Origin: Streptomyces shenzhenensis
GTDB taxonomy: Bacteria > Actinomycetota > Actinomycetes > Streptomycetales > Streptomycetaceae
Reading direction: 5' to 3'
Length of the DNA stretch: 64,000 bases
NCBI RefSeq assembly: GCF_021462265.1
Contig: NZ_JAJONF010000011.1
Location: 124,001-188,000 of the forward strand
The notes under the pieces are model-generated. The model made no database searches. It was not told where the DNA came from and saw nothing but the letters and a program-made list of their open reading frames with translations. Made by a program: the position numbers and the translations under genes. Positions 8,085-16,142 of this stretch are shown piece by piece. Each line of letters begins with the position of its first letter. Within the stretch, counting starts at the first letter, position 1.

Positions 8085-10019
8085 GTGGAGACGAAGGCGT
8101 ACGGCTCGTGGCCCTCACCCGTCGACGCGGCCCTGGCCGCGGCCCACGACGGCTTCGCCGAGTGGGTGGGGTTCGTCGGCGACGAGCCCTGGTGGACCGA
8201 ACCCCGGCCCGCGGAGGGCGGCCGCAGAACCCTGGTACGCGGCGGCACCGGCGAGTCCGTGCTGCCCGCGCCGTGGAACGTCCGCAGCCGGGTCATCGAG
8301 TACGGGGGACGGCCGTGGGCCGGCGCCGTCCCCGACGACGGCGGTCAGCCGCTGCTGGTCTTCGTCCACTTCGACGACCAGCGGCTGTACCGGTACCAGC
8401 CCGGCGAAGCACCCCGGCCGCTGACCCCGCCCGGACCCCGCTGGGTGGACCCGCAGTTGCTGCTCGACCGGGGCGAAGTCTGGTGCGTGCTTGAGGAGTT
8501 CACCGGCGACACGCCCACCGACGTACGGCGGGTGCTCGCCGCCGTACCGCTGGACGGCTCGGCCGCCGACGACCGGGCCGCCGTTCGCGAACTCACCGAC
8601 GGCCGGCACCGGTTCGTCACCGGGCCGCGCCTGACCCACGACGGGCGCCGGGCCGCCTGGCTCGCCTGGGACCATCCGCGGATGCCGTGGGACGGCACGG
8701 AACTGCTGGTCGGCGAGGTCGGCGCGGACGGCGTCCTGCACGAGGTCCGCACCGTGGCCGGCGGTCCGGCGGAGGCCGTCGCGCAGGTGGAGTGGTCCGC
8801 GGACGACCGGCTGCTGTACACGAGTGACCGCGGCGGCTGGTGGAACCTGTACCGCGACGACGAACCCCTGTGCCCGCGCGAGGAGGAGTTCGCGGGCCCG
8901 CTGTGGCGGCTCGGCCAGAACTGGTTCGCGCCGCTCGGCAACGGGCTGATCGCCGTCCTGCACGGCCGCGGGGCGATGGCCCTCGGGATACTCGATCCGG
9001 AAACGGGTGAGATCGCCGACGCCGCCGGACCGTGGACCGAGTTCTCCGCCACTCTCGCCGTGCACGGCCACCGCGTCCTCGCGGTCGGCGCCGGCCCGCG
9101 CACCGCCCACGAGGTCGTCGAACTCGACACCGCCTCCGGCCGCACCCGGGTCGTCGGCACCCCGCACCAGGACCCGGTCGATCCCGCCTACTACCCCGAG
9201 CCGCAGGTCCGCACCTTCGCCGGGCCCGGCGGCCGCGAGGTGCACGCCCACATCTACCCGCCCCACCACCCCGGCCACACCGCCCCCGAGGGCGAGCTGC
9301 CGCCGTACGTCGTCTGGGCGCACGGCGGCCCCACCAGCAGGACACCGCTCGTCCTCGACCTCGCCATCGCCTACTTCACCACCCGGGGCATCGGCGTCGC
9401 CGAGGTCAACTACGGCGGCTCCACCGGATTCGGGCGCGAGTACCGGGAGCGGCTGCGCGAGCAGTGGGGCGTGGTCGACGTCGAGGACTGCGCGGCCGTC
9501 GCGCTCGCCCTCGCCGAGGAGGGCACCGCCGACCGCGCCCGGCTCGCGATCCGCGGCGGCAGCGCCGGCGGCTGGACCGCCGCCGCCTCCCTGACCGGCA
9601 CCGACGTCTACGCCTGCGGCGCCATCTCCTACCCCGTCCTCGACCTCACCAGCTGGGGTACGGGGGAGACCCACGACTTCGAGTCCCAGTACCTGGAATC
9701 CCTGATCGGCCCGCTGGCCGAGGTGCCCGAGCGGTACGTCGAGCGGTCGCCCAGCCGGCAGGCCGACCGGCTCACCGCGCCGTTCCTGCTGCTCCAGGGA
9801 CTGGACGACGTGATCTGCCCGCCCGCCCAGTGCGAACGCTTCCTCGCCGGGCTCGACGGCCGCCCGGTACCGCACGCCTACCTCACCTTCGAGGGCGAGG
9901 GGCACGGCTTCCGGCGTGCCGACACCCTGGTCCGTGCCCTGGAGGCCGAGCTCGCCCTTTACGCTCAGGTTTTCGGGCTGGACGTGCCCGGCATTCCCGA
10001 GCTGGAGCTGGTGAAGTGA
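8085..10019 (+). CDS. S9 family prolyl-oligopeptidase-type serine peptidase
   Basis: This 644-residue protein has an N-terminal beta-propeller region (about residues 1-380) and a C-terminal alpha/beta-hydrolase domain of peptidase family S9. The nucleophile elbow is RGGSAGGWTAA, the acid lies in LQGLDDVICPP, and the histidine in EGEGHGFR, all in the expected order. A GTG at 8085 preceded by GGGAGAG is the most plausible start; it gives the sequence METKAYGSWPSP. No signal peptide is seen, so it is probably cytoplasmic. Its end overlaps the following S66 peptidase (GTGA, 10016-10019). It likely trims oligopeptides in the same pathway as the M55 and M20 enzymes upstream. Confidence 0.93.
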   Translation: METKAYGSWPSPVDAALAAAHDGFAEWVGFVGDEPWWTEPRPAEGGRRTLVRGGTGESVLPAPWNVRSRVIEYGGRPWAGAVPDDGGQPLLVFVHFDDQRLYRYQPGEAPRPLTPPGPRWVDPQLLLDRGEVWCVLEEFTGDTPTDVRRVLAAVPLDGSAADDRAAVRELTDGRHRFVTGPRLTHDGRRAAWLAWDHPRMPWDGTELLVGEVGADGVLHEVRTVAGGPAEAVAQVEWSADDRLLYTSDRGGWWNLYRDDEPLCPREEEFAGPLWRLGQNWFAPLGNGLIAVLHGRGAMALGILDPETGEIADAAGPWTEFSATLAVHGHRVLAVGAGPRTAHEVVELDTASGRTRVVGTPHQDPVDPAYYPEPQVRTFAGPGGREVHAHIYPPHHPGHTAPEGELPPYVVWAHGGPTSRTPLVLDLAIAYFTTRGIGVAEVNYGGSTGFGREYRERLREQWGVVDVEDCAAVALALAEEGTADRARLAIRGGSAGGWTAAASLTGTDVYACGAISYPVLDLTSWGTGETHDFESQYLESLIGPLAEVPERYVERSPSRQADRLTAPFLLLQGLDDVICPPAQCERFLAGLDGRPVPHAYLTFEGEGHGFRRADTLVRALEAELALYAQVFGLDVPGIPELELVK

Positions 10020-11047
10020 GCGAAGTGACCGCGATGACGGCAGCGACCGGTCCGACCGGACCCGACGGAGCGCCCGGAGCGCCCGGAGCGGCCGGCGTGA
10101 CCGGTGCGACCGGAGTGGCCTCGGTGGCCGCACTGGCGAGGCCGCCGAGGCTCTTCGCCGGGGCGCGGGTCGCGGTCGTGGCGCCGAGCGGGCCGGTGCT
10201 GGAGGAGCGGCTCCAGGCCGGCCTCGACATCCTGCGCGGCTGGGACCTCGACCCGGTCGTGGCACCCCATGTGCTCGCCACGGACGGTGAGTTGCGGTAC
10301 CTCGCGGGCTCGGACGCGGACCGCGCGGCCGACCTCCAGCAGGCGTGGTGCGACCCGTCCGTGTCCGCCGTGCTCTGCGCGCGCGGCGGCTACGGCGCAC
10401 AGCGCATGGTCGACCTGCTCGACTGGGAGGCGATGCGGGCGGCCGGTCCGAAGGCGTTCGTCGGCTTCAGCGACGCGACCGTGCTGCACGAGGCGTTCGC
10501 GACCCGGCTCGGGCTCGCCACCCTGTACGGGCCGGTGGCCGCCGGCGCCGACTTCGTCAAGAGCGCCGAGGCACAGGACCACCTGCGGGCCACCCTCTTC
10601 GCTCCGGAGACGGTCCGCACCATCCCCGCCCGGGGCGCCGCGCTGGTGGGCGGCCGGGCCAGGGGCGTCACCGTCGGCGGCTGCCTGCGGCTGCTCGCGG
10701 CCGGCCTCGGCACCCCGCACACCCACACCGGCGCCCGCGGCGGACTGCTCGTCCTGGAGGACGTCGGCGAGCGGCCGTACAGCCTCGACCGCAGCATCAC
10801 CCAGCTGCTGCGGTCCGGCTGGCTCGACGGCGTCGCCGGGATCCTGCTCGGCTCCTGGGACCGGTGCGGGCCCTACCAGGAGGTACGGCCGATGCTCCTC
10901 GACCGGCTCGGCGGGCTGGGGGTGCCGGTGCTGGAGGAGTTCGGGTTCGGGCACTGCGAGGCGGCCCTGACCGTCCCGCTCGGGGTGGCTGCGGAACTGG
11001 ACGCGGACGCGGGCACACTGACCGTCCTGGAGCCGGCGCTGCGCTGA
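10016..11047 (+). CDS. S66 family LD-carboxypeptidase (MccF/LdcA-like)
   Basis: This 343-residue protein belongs to peptidase family S66. In cell-wall recycling these enzymes remove the terminal D-Ala from tetrapeptides, and MccF-type members cleave peptide-nucleotide antibiotics. The core begins LFAGARVAVVAPSGPV; the oxyanion region ARGGYGAQR, the nucleophile in GFSDATVLHE, the LEDVGERPYSLDR glutamate region and the C-terminal HCEAALTVPLG histidine region are present. The GTG start overlaps the upstream S9 stop by 4 nt. An unusual 30-residue N-terminal extension contains seven consecutive Gly-X-Y triplets. As the last gene of a four-peptidase run it supports a peptidoglycan-peptide role, but immunity to a peptide toxin is an alternative. 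Confidence 0.9.
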   Translation: MSEVTAMTAATGPTGPDGAPGAPGAAGVTGATGVASVAALARPPRLFAGARVAVVAPSGPVLEERLQAGLDILRGWDLDPVVAPHVLATDGELRYLAGSDADRAADLQQAWCDPSVSAVLCARGGYGAQRMVDLLDWEAMRAAGPKAFVGFSDATVLHEAFATRLGLATLYGPVAAGADFVKSAEAQDHLRATLFAPETVRTIPARGAALVGGRARGVTVGGCLRLLAAGLGTPHTHTGARGGLLVLEDVGERPYSLDRSITQLLRSGWLDGVAGILLGSWDRCGPYQEVRPMLLDRLGGLGVPVLEEFGFGHCEAALTVPLGVAAELDADAGTLTVLEPALR

Positions 11048-11113
11048 CGGCCCCCGGGACCCGCGGAGCGTATTCCGCGGAACGCCTGAGCCGGCTCCGC
11101 GTAGGGTGACGGG

Positions 11114-11677
11114 ATGCCGCACACCGCTTCCCGTTATCTCGCCGAGGGCCCCCGCGTGGGCATCCGCCACTACACCTACGAGGACGGCGCCGAGTTCATC
11201 GCCCGTGCCCGGGAGAGCAAGGCCCTCCACCAGCCCTGGCTCTTCCCGCCCACCACGGACGCGGCCTACGCCGGCTACGCGGGACGGCTGATCGAGGACC
11301 GCAGCAAGGCCGGGTTCCTGGTGTGCGAGAAGGAGGGCGGGGAGCGCGGCGACGAGATCGCCGGGTTCATCAACATCAACAACATCGTCGAGGGCGGCTT
11401 CCAGTGCGGCGCGCTCGGCTACGGCGTGTTCGCGCACGCGGCCGGGCGGGGGCTGATGCGGGAGGCGATGGGTCTCGTCGTGGACCACGCCTTCGGGCCG
11501 ATGCGGCTGCACCGGCTGGAGATCAACGTGCAGCCCGGCAACGCCGCGTCCATCGCGCTCGCCCGCGGCGCCGGGTTCCGGCTGGAGGGCTTCTCACCGA
11601 ACATGATCTACATCGACGGGGCCTGGCGGGACCACGAACGCTGGGCGATCACGGCGGAGATGCGCACGACCGGCTGA
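11114..11677 (+). CDS. GNAT family N-acetyltransferase (RimJ/RimL type)
   Basis: The 187-residue protein has the GNAT fold of RimJ/RimL-type acetyltransferases, which transfer acetyl from acetyl-CoA to an N-terminal or side-chain amine. Visible features are the N-terminal IRHYTYEDGAEF strand-helix, the central IAGFININNIVEGGFQCGALGYGVF strand pair, the helix GLMREAMGLVVDHAF, and the C-terminal HRLEINVQPGNAASIALARGAGFRLEG segment. The acceptor is unknown. It lies 66 nt after the S66 peptidase and could be part of the same transcript. Another possibility is an antibiotic or ribosomal-protein acetyltransferase; the sequence does not distinguish these. Confidence 0.88.
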   Translation: MPHTASRYLAEGPRVGIRHYTYEDGAEFIARARESKALHQPWLFPPTTDAAYAGYAGRLIEDRSKAGFLVCEKEGGERGDEIAGFININNIVEGGFQCGALGYGVFAHAAGRGLMREAMGLVVDHAFGPMRLHRLEINVQPGNAASIALARGAGFRLEGFSPNMIYIDGAWRDHERWAITAEMRTTG

Positions 11678-11873
11678 CCTCCGCGCGATCCTGACCGCCC
11701 CCGGGTACGGCCGGAGCCGCTGCTCGCGCAGGGGCGGCGAACGGTGGCCGCGTTCGGCGCCGGGTCCGGGGCCGTCGGTCCGCGGGAGGGACCGGCGGCC
11801 GGCTGCGGGCAGCGGCTCGGTGACGAGCGCTGCCCGCGCGGTACGGCGTCCGGATGCGGCCGCAGGGCCTGTG

Positions 11874-12224
11874 TCAGTCCTGGTGCTGGTCCACGTACTC
11901 GAAGACCGAGCCGTCCGGGTGCATGGCGAGCAGATTGCGGCCGGCGGGGGTGGGCACCGGCCCGGCGAGGATGCGCGCGCCGAGGCCGTCGAGGAGCCGG
12001 TGGGCCGCTTCGACGTCCTTCACCGCGATGGTCGCGGTCACCTTGCGCAGCACCTCCAGTTCCGCCTCCGGACCGCTCATCAGAAGGAACGAGCCGACCG
12101 CGGCGACCTGCACGCCGCCGCGTTCGAAACGCGCGGCTCTGCCGCCGGAGAGGCGTTCGTAGAACGGGATCGCGGTATCGAGGTCGTCGACGCAGATGCG
12201 CAGGGAGGCGCCCAGAATCTCCAT
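11874..12224 (-). CDS. VOC family protein (glyoxalase/bleomycin-resistance fold)
   Basis: This 116-residue protein has the vicinal oxygen chelate fold: LGASLRICVDDLDTAIPFYERL at the start, a mid-section VAAVGSFLLMSG strand, and LLAMHPDGSVFEYVDQH at the end with the usual C-terminal glutamate. Such proteins may be glyoxalases, dioxygenases, or binders of antibiotics such as bleomycin. The start at 12224 gives MEILGASLR, the usual place for the first beta strand; a longer in-frame extension upstream looks non-coding and the ribosome site is weak. It is divergent from the holin-like gene and convergent with the GNAT gene. Function unassigned. Confidence 0.8.
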   Translation of the reverse strand: MEILGASLRICVDDLDTAIPFYERLSGGRAARFERGGVQVAAVGSFLLMSGPEAELEVLRKVTATIAVKDVEAAHRLLDGLGARILAGPVPTPAGRNLLAMHPDGSVFEYVDQHQD

Positions 12225-12312
12225 ACGTACGAGCCTAGTTGCCGTGGGCCGCCAGGACGCCCCCTCCGGTGATCTCCTGTTACGGCACGACCGGTCCGGG
12301 TACCCGCGGGGC

Positions 12313-12747
12313 ATGGAACACCTGGATCATCTCGAACATCTGGACAAGGACCTTGTCGACGAGCTGGCACAGGTCGCGCGCGAAACCGTGCGCGAGGAAC
12401 TGCGCGAGCAGGGCCGCAAGCGGCGGCGGGCCGCCATGCTCTACGGCGCCTCCGGGGCGGTGGCCCTGTACGCGGGGGCCGCGGTGGCGCTGGCCATGGG
12501 GCTGGCATGGGCGATCCTGCTGCCGGCGTGGGCCGCGGCGCTGGTCACCGCGGTGATCCTGGGGGCGGTCGCCTACGGGCTGCGGGAGGCGGGGCGGCCG
12601 AAGAGGCCGCATGCTCCGCAGCGGGTGATCGGGGGGACGGCGCCCGGCGGGCCGCCCAGTGGGCTGGGGCTGCCCTATCCGCCCATGCCGCAGGCTCCGC
12701 CGGTGGAGCCGGGTACCGACCCGGAGTCGCCCCATCACCGGGGTTGA
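12313..12747 (+). CDS. Actinobacterial holin-X-like membrane protein (phage holin family)
   Basis: This 144-residue protein matches the layout of the Actinobacterial Holin-X family: a charged amphipathic N-terminal helix (VDELAQVARETVREELREQ), two closely spaced hydrophobic spans (about residues 45-70 and 72-95), and a proline-rich tail. Despite the family name, chromosomal members without a neighbouring lysin are not evidence for a prophage and their role is unknown. The start ATG at 12313 opens MEHLDHLEHLDKD; the in-frame extension upstream reads as non-coding. It stands alone between the VOC gene and the NDH-2 operon. Confidence 0.75.
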   Translation: MEHLDHLEHLDKDLVDELAQVARETVREELREQGRKRRRAAMLYGASGAVALYAGAAVALAMGLAWAILLPAWAAALVTAVILGAVAYGLREAGRPKRPHAPQRVIGGTAPGGPPSGLGLPYPPMPQAPPVEPGTDPESPHHRG

Positions 12748-12800
12748 CGCAGAGCGCCGCTGCAGTGGGCGCGGCCGGCCGGCCGCGAGGGGCGGGTGCC

Positions 12801-12867
12801 CGCTCGCGCCCACGCGGCGGCAGCCGCACATGCATGACAGCCCCGCGCCCGTTCGGGGCGCGCTGCG
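12801..12867. repeat. Dispersed intergenic repeat, copy A
   Basis: This stretch carries the marks of a recurrent element in the window: CGCCCACGCGGCGG, then AGCCGCACAT, then a CCCCGCGCCC...GGGGCGCG stem. It resembles the copies near 25942, 33202, 37689 and 57926. It fills the gap between the holin-like gene and the NDH-2 operon. Confidence 0.7.
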
Positions 12868-12954
12868 GGTGGCGGTGTTCCGACGCGCGGCGTTTCGAGG
12901 CCGAGCCTACGGTTACGTGGGAGGCCCTGGACCTCGTACCGCCGGAGGCGCACC

Positions 12955-14298
12955 GTGAGTCGTCGACCCCGGATCGTGATTGTCGGCGCCGGGTTCGCCG
13001 GGTACCGCGCGGCCCGTACGCTCGCGCGGCTGGCTCGGAACCGTGCCGAGATCACCCTGCTCAACCCTACCGACTACTTTCTGTATCTGCCCCTGCTGCC
13101 CCAGGTCGCCGCGGGGATCCTCGATCCCCGGCGCATCGCCCTCCCACTGCCCGGTGCCCTTCGCGGGGTGCGGACGGTGCTCGGGGAGGCGGATCATGTC
13201 GATCTCGACGGGCACCGTGTGCACTACACCGACCCCGAGGGCGGCGGCGGAAGCCTCGGCTACGAGCGGCTGGTGCTGTCCGTCGGCAGTGTCAACAAAC
13301 TGCTGCCCGTCCCGGGTGTGGCCGAGCACGCGCACGGCTTTCGCGGGCTGCCCGAGGCGCTCTATCTGCGGGACCACGTGATCCGGCAGATCGAACTGGC
13401 AGCCGTGGCCGACGACCCCGCGCAGGCCGCGGCCCGGTGCACCTTCGTCGTCGTCGGTGCCGGGTACACCGGGACCGAGGTCGCCGCCCACATGCGGATG
13501 CTCACCGCCGAGCTGGCCCGCCGCCACCGCCTCCCGGAGGGGGTGCGGCCGCGCTGGCTGCTGCTGGACGTGGCGCCCCGGGTGCTGCCCGGGATGGACG
13601 AGAAGCTGTCCCGAACGGCCGACCGGGTGCTGCGCCGACGGGGGGTCGAGGTGCGGATGGGAACCTCCGTGAAAGAGGCCACCCGGGACGGGGTGCTGCT
13701 CTCCGACGGGGAGTTCGTCGCGTCACGGACCCTCGTGTGGTGCGTGGGCGTACGGCCCGACCCGCTCGTGGAGGCCACCGGCCAGCCGCTGGAGAAGGGA
13801 CGGCTGATCGTCGACCCGTACCTTCAAGTGCCCGGCTGCGCCGACGTGTTCGCCTGCGGGGACGCGGCCGCGGTGCCCGACCTCGTCAATCCCGGCGGGT
13901 TCACGCCGATGACCGCGCAGCACGCCTGGCGGCAGGGCCGGGTGGCCGCCGAGAACGTGGCCGCCTCGCTCGGCGCCGGACACCGGCGGCGCCCCTATCG
14001 CCACCGCGACCTGGGGTTCGTCGTCGACCTCGGCGGTGTGCAGGCCGCCGCCGACCCGCTGGGGGTGCCTCTGTCCGGGCCGCCCGCCGGGCTGGTGACC
14101 CGCGGCTACCACCTCGCGGCGATGCCCGCGGGGCGGGTCCGGGTCGCCGCCGACTGGCTGCTGGACGCCGTACTGCCGCGCCAGGGCGTCCAGCTGGGCC
14201 TCGTCCGGTCCTGGTCGGTGCCCCTGGACACGGCCTCGCCCGAGCTGCCGAAGGCCCCCGCATCCGTCACCGACCATCCCCCGGAAGGAGCCACATGA
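12955..14298 (+). CDS. Type II NADH dehydrogenase-like FAD-dependent oxidoreductase
   Basis: This 447-residue flavoprotein resembles type II (non-proton-pumping) NADH:quinone oxidoreductases, which pass electrons from NADH to quinone at the membrane surface. The FAD-binding dinucleotide fold is at the N-terminus (IVIVGAGFAGYRAARTL, residues 6-22), a second Rossmann motif FVVVGAGYTGTEVAAHM starts near 164 for NAD(P)H, and VFACGDAAAVP near 300 closes the FAD site. A quinone-site-like QHAWRQGRVAAENVA helix follows. The GTG start lies in a purine-poor leader but opens directly on the first strand. It shares an ATGA overlap with the transketolase gene, which implies coupled expression and possibly redox disposal for that pathway. 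Confidence 0.88.
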   Translation: MSRRPRIVIVGAGFAGYRAARTLARLARNRAEITLLNPTDYFLYLPLLPQVAAGILDPRRIALPLPGALRGVRTVLGEADHVDLDGHRVHYTDPEGGGGSLGYERLVLSVGSVNKLLPVPGVAEHAHGFRGLPEALYLRDHVIRQIELAAVADDPAQAAARCTFVVVGAGYTGTEVAAHMRMLTAELARRHRLPEGVRPRWLLLDVAPRVLPGMDEKLSRTADRVLRRRGVEVRMGTSVKEATRDGVLLSDGEFVASRTLVWCVGVRPDPLVEATGQPLEKGRLIVDPYLQVPGCADVFACGDAAAVPDLVNPGGFTPMTAQHAWRQGRVAAENVAASLGAGHRRRPYRHRDLGFVVDLGGVQAAADPLGVPLSGPPAGLVTRGYHLAAMPAGRVRVAADWLLDAVLPRQGVQLGLVRSWSVPLDTASPELPKAPASVTDHPPEGAT

Positions 14299-16142
14299 AC
14301 ACCGCCGAACTCGTCGAGCTCGCTCAGCAGTTGCGCGTGGACAGCGTGCGGGCGGCAGCCGCCGCCGAGTCCGGGCATCCGACCTCGTCGATGTCCGCCG
14401 CCGATCTGATGGCGGTCCTGCTCGCCCACCATCTGCGCTACGACTTCGAGCGGCCCGAGCACCCCGGCAACGACCGCTTCATCCTCTCCAAGGGCCATGC
14501 CTCGCCGCTGCTGTACGCCGCCTACAAGGCGGCCGGCGCCATCGACGACGCCGAACTGCTCACCTTCCGCAAGCTCGGCAGCCATCTGGAGGGGCACCCG
14601 ACCCCGCGCCGGCTGCCGTGGGTGGAGACCGCCACCGGCTCCCTCGGCCAGGGCCTGCCGGTCGGGGTCGGGATCGCGCTGTCCGGGAAGCGGCTGGAAC
14701 ACGGCCGCTACCGGGTCTGGGTGCTGTGCGGGGACAGCGAGCTGGCGGAGGGCTCCGTGTGGGAGGCTGCCGAGCACGCCGGGTACGAGCACCTCGACAA
14801 CCTCACCGCGATCGTGGACGTCAACCGGCTCGGGCAGCGCGGCCCCACCCGGCACGGCCACGACCTCGACGCCTACGCCCGCCGCTTCCAGGCCTTCGGC
14901 TGGCACACGGTGGAGATCGACGGCCACGACGTGGACGCCGTCGACCGCGCCTGCGGCGAGGCCGCCTCCACCGCCGGACAGCCCACGGTGATCCTCGCGC
15001 GCACCCGCAAGGGCCGGGGCGTCGCCGCCGTCGAGGACCGTGAGGGCATGCACGGCAAGCCGCTGCCCGACGCCGAGGAGGCGGTCGCCGAACTCGGCGG
15101 AGTACGCGACCTGCGCGTCCACGTGCAGGAGCCGCCGGCGGCCCGCGCCCTGCACTCCGTGCCCACCGGCGCCCTCGAACTCCCGCGCTACGACCGGGGA
15201 GAAGAGGTCTCCACCCGGGACGCCTTCGGCAAGGCGCTCGTCGCGCTCGGCCACGCCCGCGCCGACGTGGTCGCACTGGACGGCGAGGTCGGCGACTCCA
15301 CCCGTACCGAGCTCTTCGGCAAGGAACACCCCGACCGCTACTTCGAGTTCTACATCGCCGAACAGCAACTCGTGGCAGGCGCCGTCGGCATGGCGGTGCG
15401 CGGCTGGGTGCCGTACGCCGCCACCTTCGCCGCCTTCCTCAGCCGGGCCTACGACTTCGTGCGCATGGCCTCCGTCAGCGGCAGCGGGATCAACCTGGTC
15501 GGCTCGCACGCGGGCGTGGCCATCGGGCAGGACGGGCCCTCCCAGATGGGCCTGGAGGACCTGGCGATGTTCCGCGCGGTGTACGGCTCGACCGTGCTCT
15601 ACCCGTGCGACGCCAACCAGACCGCCCGGCTCGTCGCCACCATGGCCGGACTCGACGGCATCCGCTATCTGCGCACCTCGCGCGGGGCCGGCCCGGTGAT
15701 CTACGGCCCGGACGAGGAGTTCCCGGTCGGCGGCAGCAAGGTGCTGCGGTCCTCCGAGGAGGACCGGCTGACCGTGGTCGCCGCCGGGGTCACCGTGCAC
15801 GAGGCGCTGAAGGCCGCCGACGCGCTCGCCGAGGACGGCATCCTGATCCGGGTCGTCGACCTGTACTCCGTGAAGCCCGTGGACCGGCGGACGCTGCGCG
15901 TCGCCGCCGAGGAGACCGGCTGTCTGCTCACCGTCGAGGACCACCACGAGGAGGGCGGGATCGGCGACGCGGTCGCGGAGGCGTTCACCGACGGCCGGCC
16001 CGTGCCGCGGCTGGTCCGGCTCGCCGTGCGGACCATGCCGGGTTCGGCCGCACCCGACCAGCAGCTGCACGCCGCCGGGATCGACGCCGACGCGATCGCG
16101 GCGGCCGGGCGGCTGATGGTCGAGGAGGCGGTCGTGCGATGA
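14295..16142 (+). CDS. Transketolase (full length)
   Basis: This 615-residue protein is a single-chain transketolase. It transfers two-carbon ketol units between sugar phosphates using thiamine diphosphate. Landmarks are SGHPTSSMSAADLM near residue 28, LSKGHASPLLYAAY near 65, GSLGQGLPVGVGIAL near 115, the GDSELAEGSVWEAAEHAGYEHLDN cofactor region near 150, and AEQQLVAGAVGMAVRG with AFLSRAYDFVR in the second domain. The ATG is preceded by GGAAGGAG and overlaps the NDH-2 stop; its own stop overlaps the LigD-like gene (ATGA, 16139-16142). It is not in a classical pentose-phosphate cluster, so it is probably a second copy with a conditional role. Confidence 0.93.
   Translation: MNTAELVELAQQLRVDSVRAAAAAESGHPTSSMSAADLMAVLLAHHLRYDFERPEHPGNDRFILSKGHASPLLYAAYKAAGAIDDAELLTFRKLGSHLEGHPTPRRLPWVETATGSLGQGLPVGVGIALSGKRLEHGRYRVWVLCGDSELAEGSVWEAAEHAGYEHLDNLTAIVDVNRLGQRGPTRHGHDLDAYARRFQAFGWHTVEIDGHDVDAVDRACGEAASTAGQPTVILARTRKGRGVAAVEDREGMHGKPLPDAEEAVAELGGVRDLRVHVQEPPAARALHSVPTGALELPRYDRGEEVSTRDAFGKALVALGHARADVVALDGEVGDSTRTELFGKEHPDRYFEFYIAEQQLVAGAVGMAVRGWVPYAATFAAFLSRAYDFVRMASVSGSGINLVGSHAGVAIGQDGPSQMGLEDLAMFRAVYGSTVLYPCDANQTARLVATMAGLDGIRYLRTSRGAGPVIYGPDEEFPVGGSKVLRSSEEDRLTVVAAGVTVHEALKAADALAEDGILIRVVDLYSVKPVDRRTLRVAAEETGCLLTVEDHHEEGGIGDAVAEAFTDGRPVPRLVRLAVRTMPGSAAPDQQLHAAGIDADAIAAAGRLMVEEAVVR

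Noticed and set aside
12298..12303. GGGTAC upstream of the holin-like gene as a SigB minus-10 box
   Set aside because: No GNNT minus-35 element lies at the right spacing, and the start codon would be only about 10 nt downstream.
12313..12747. Holin-like gene as part of a prophage or lysis cassette
   Set aside because: No endolysin, portal, integrase or other phage gene is nearby; the family is common on actinobacterial chromosomes.
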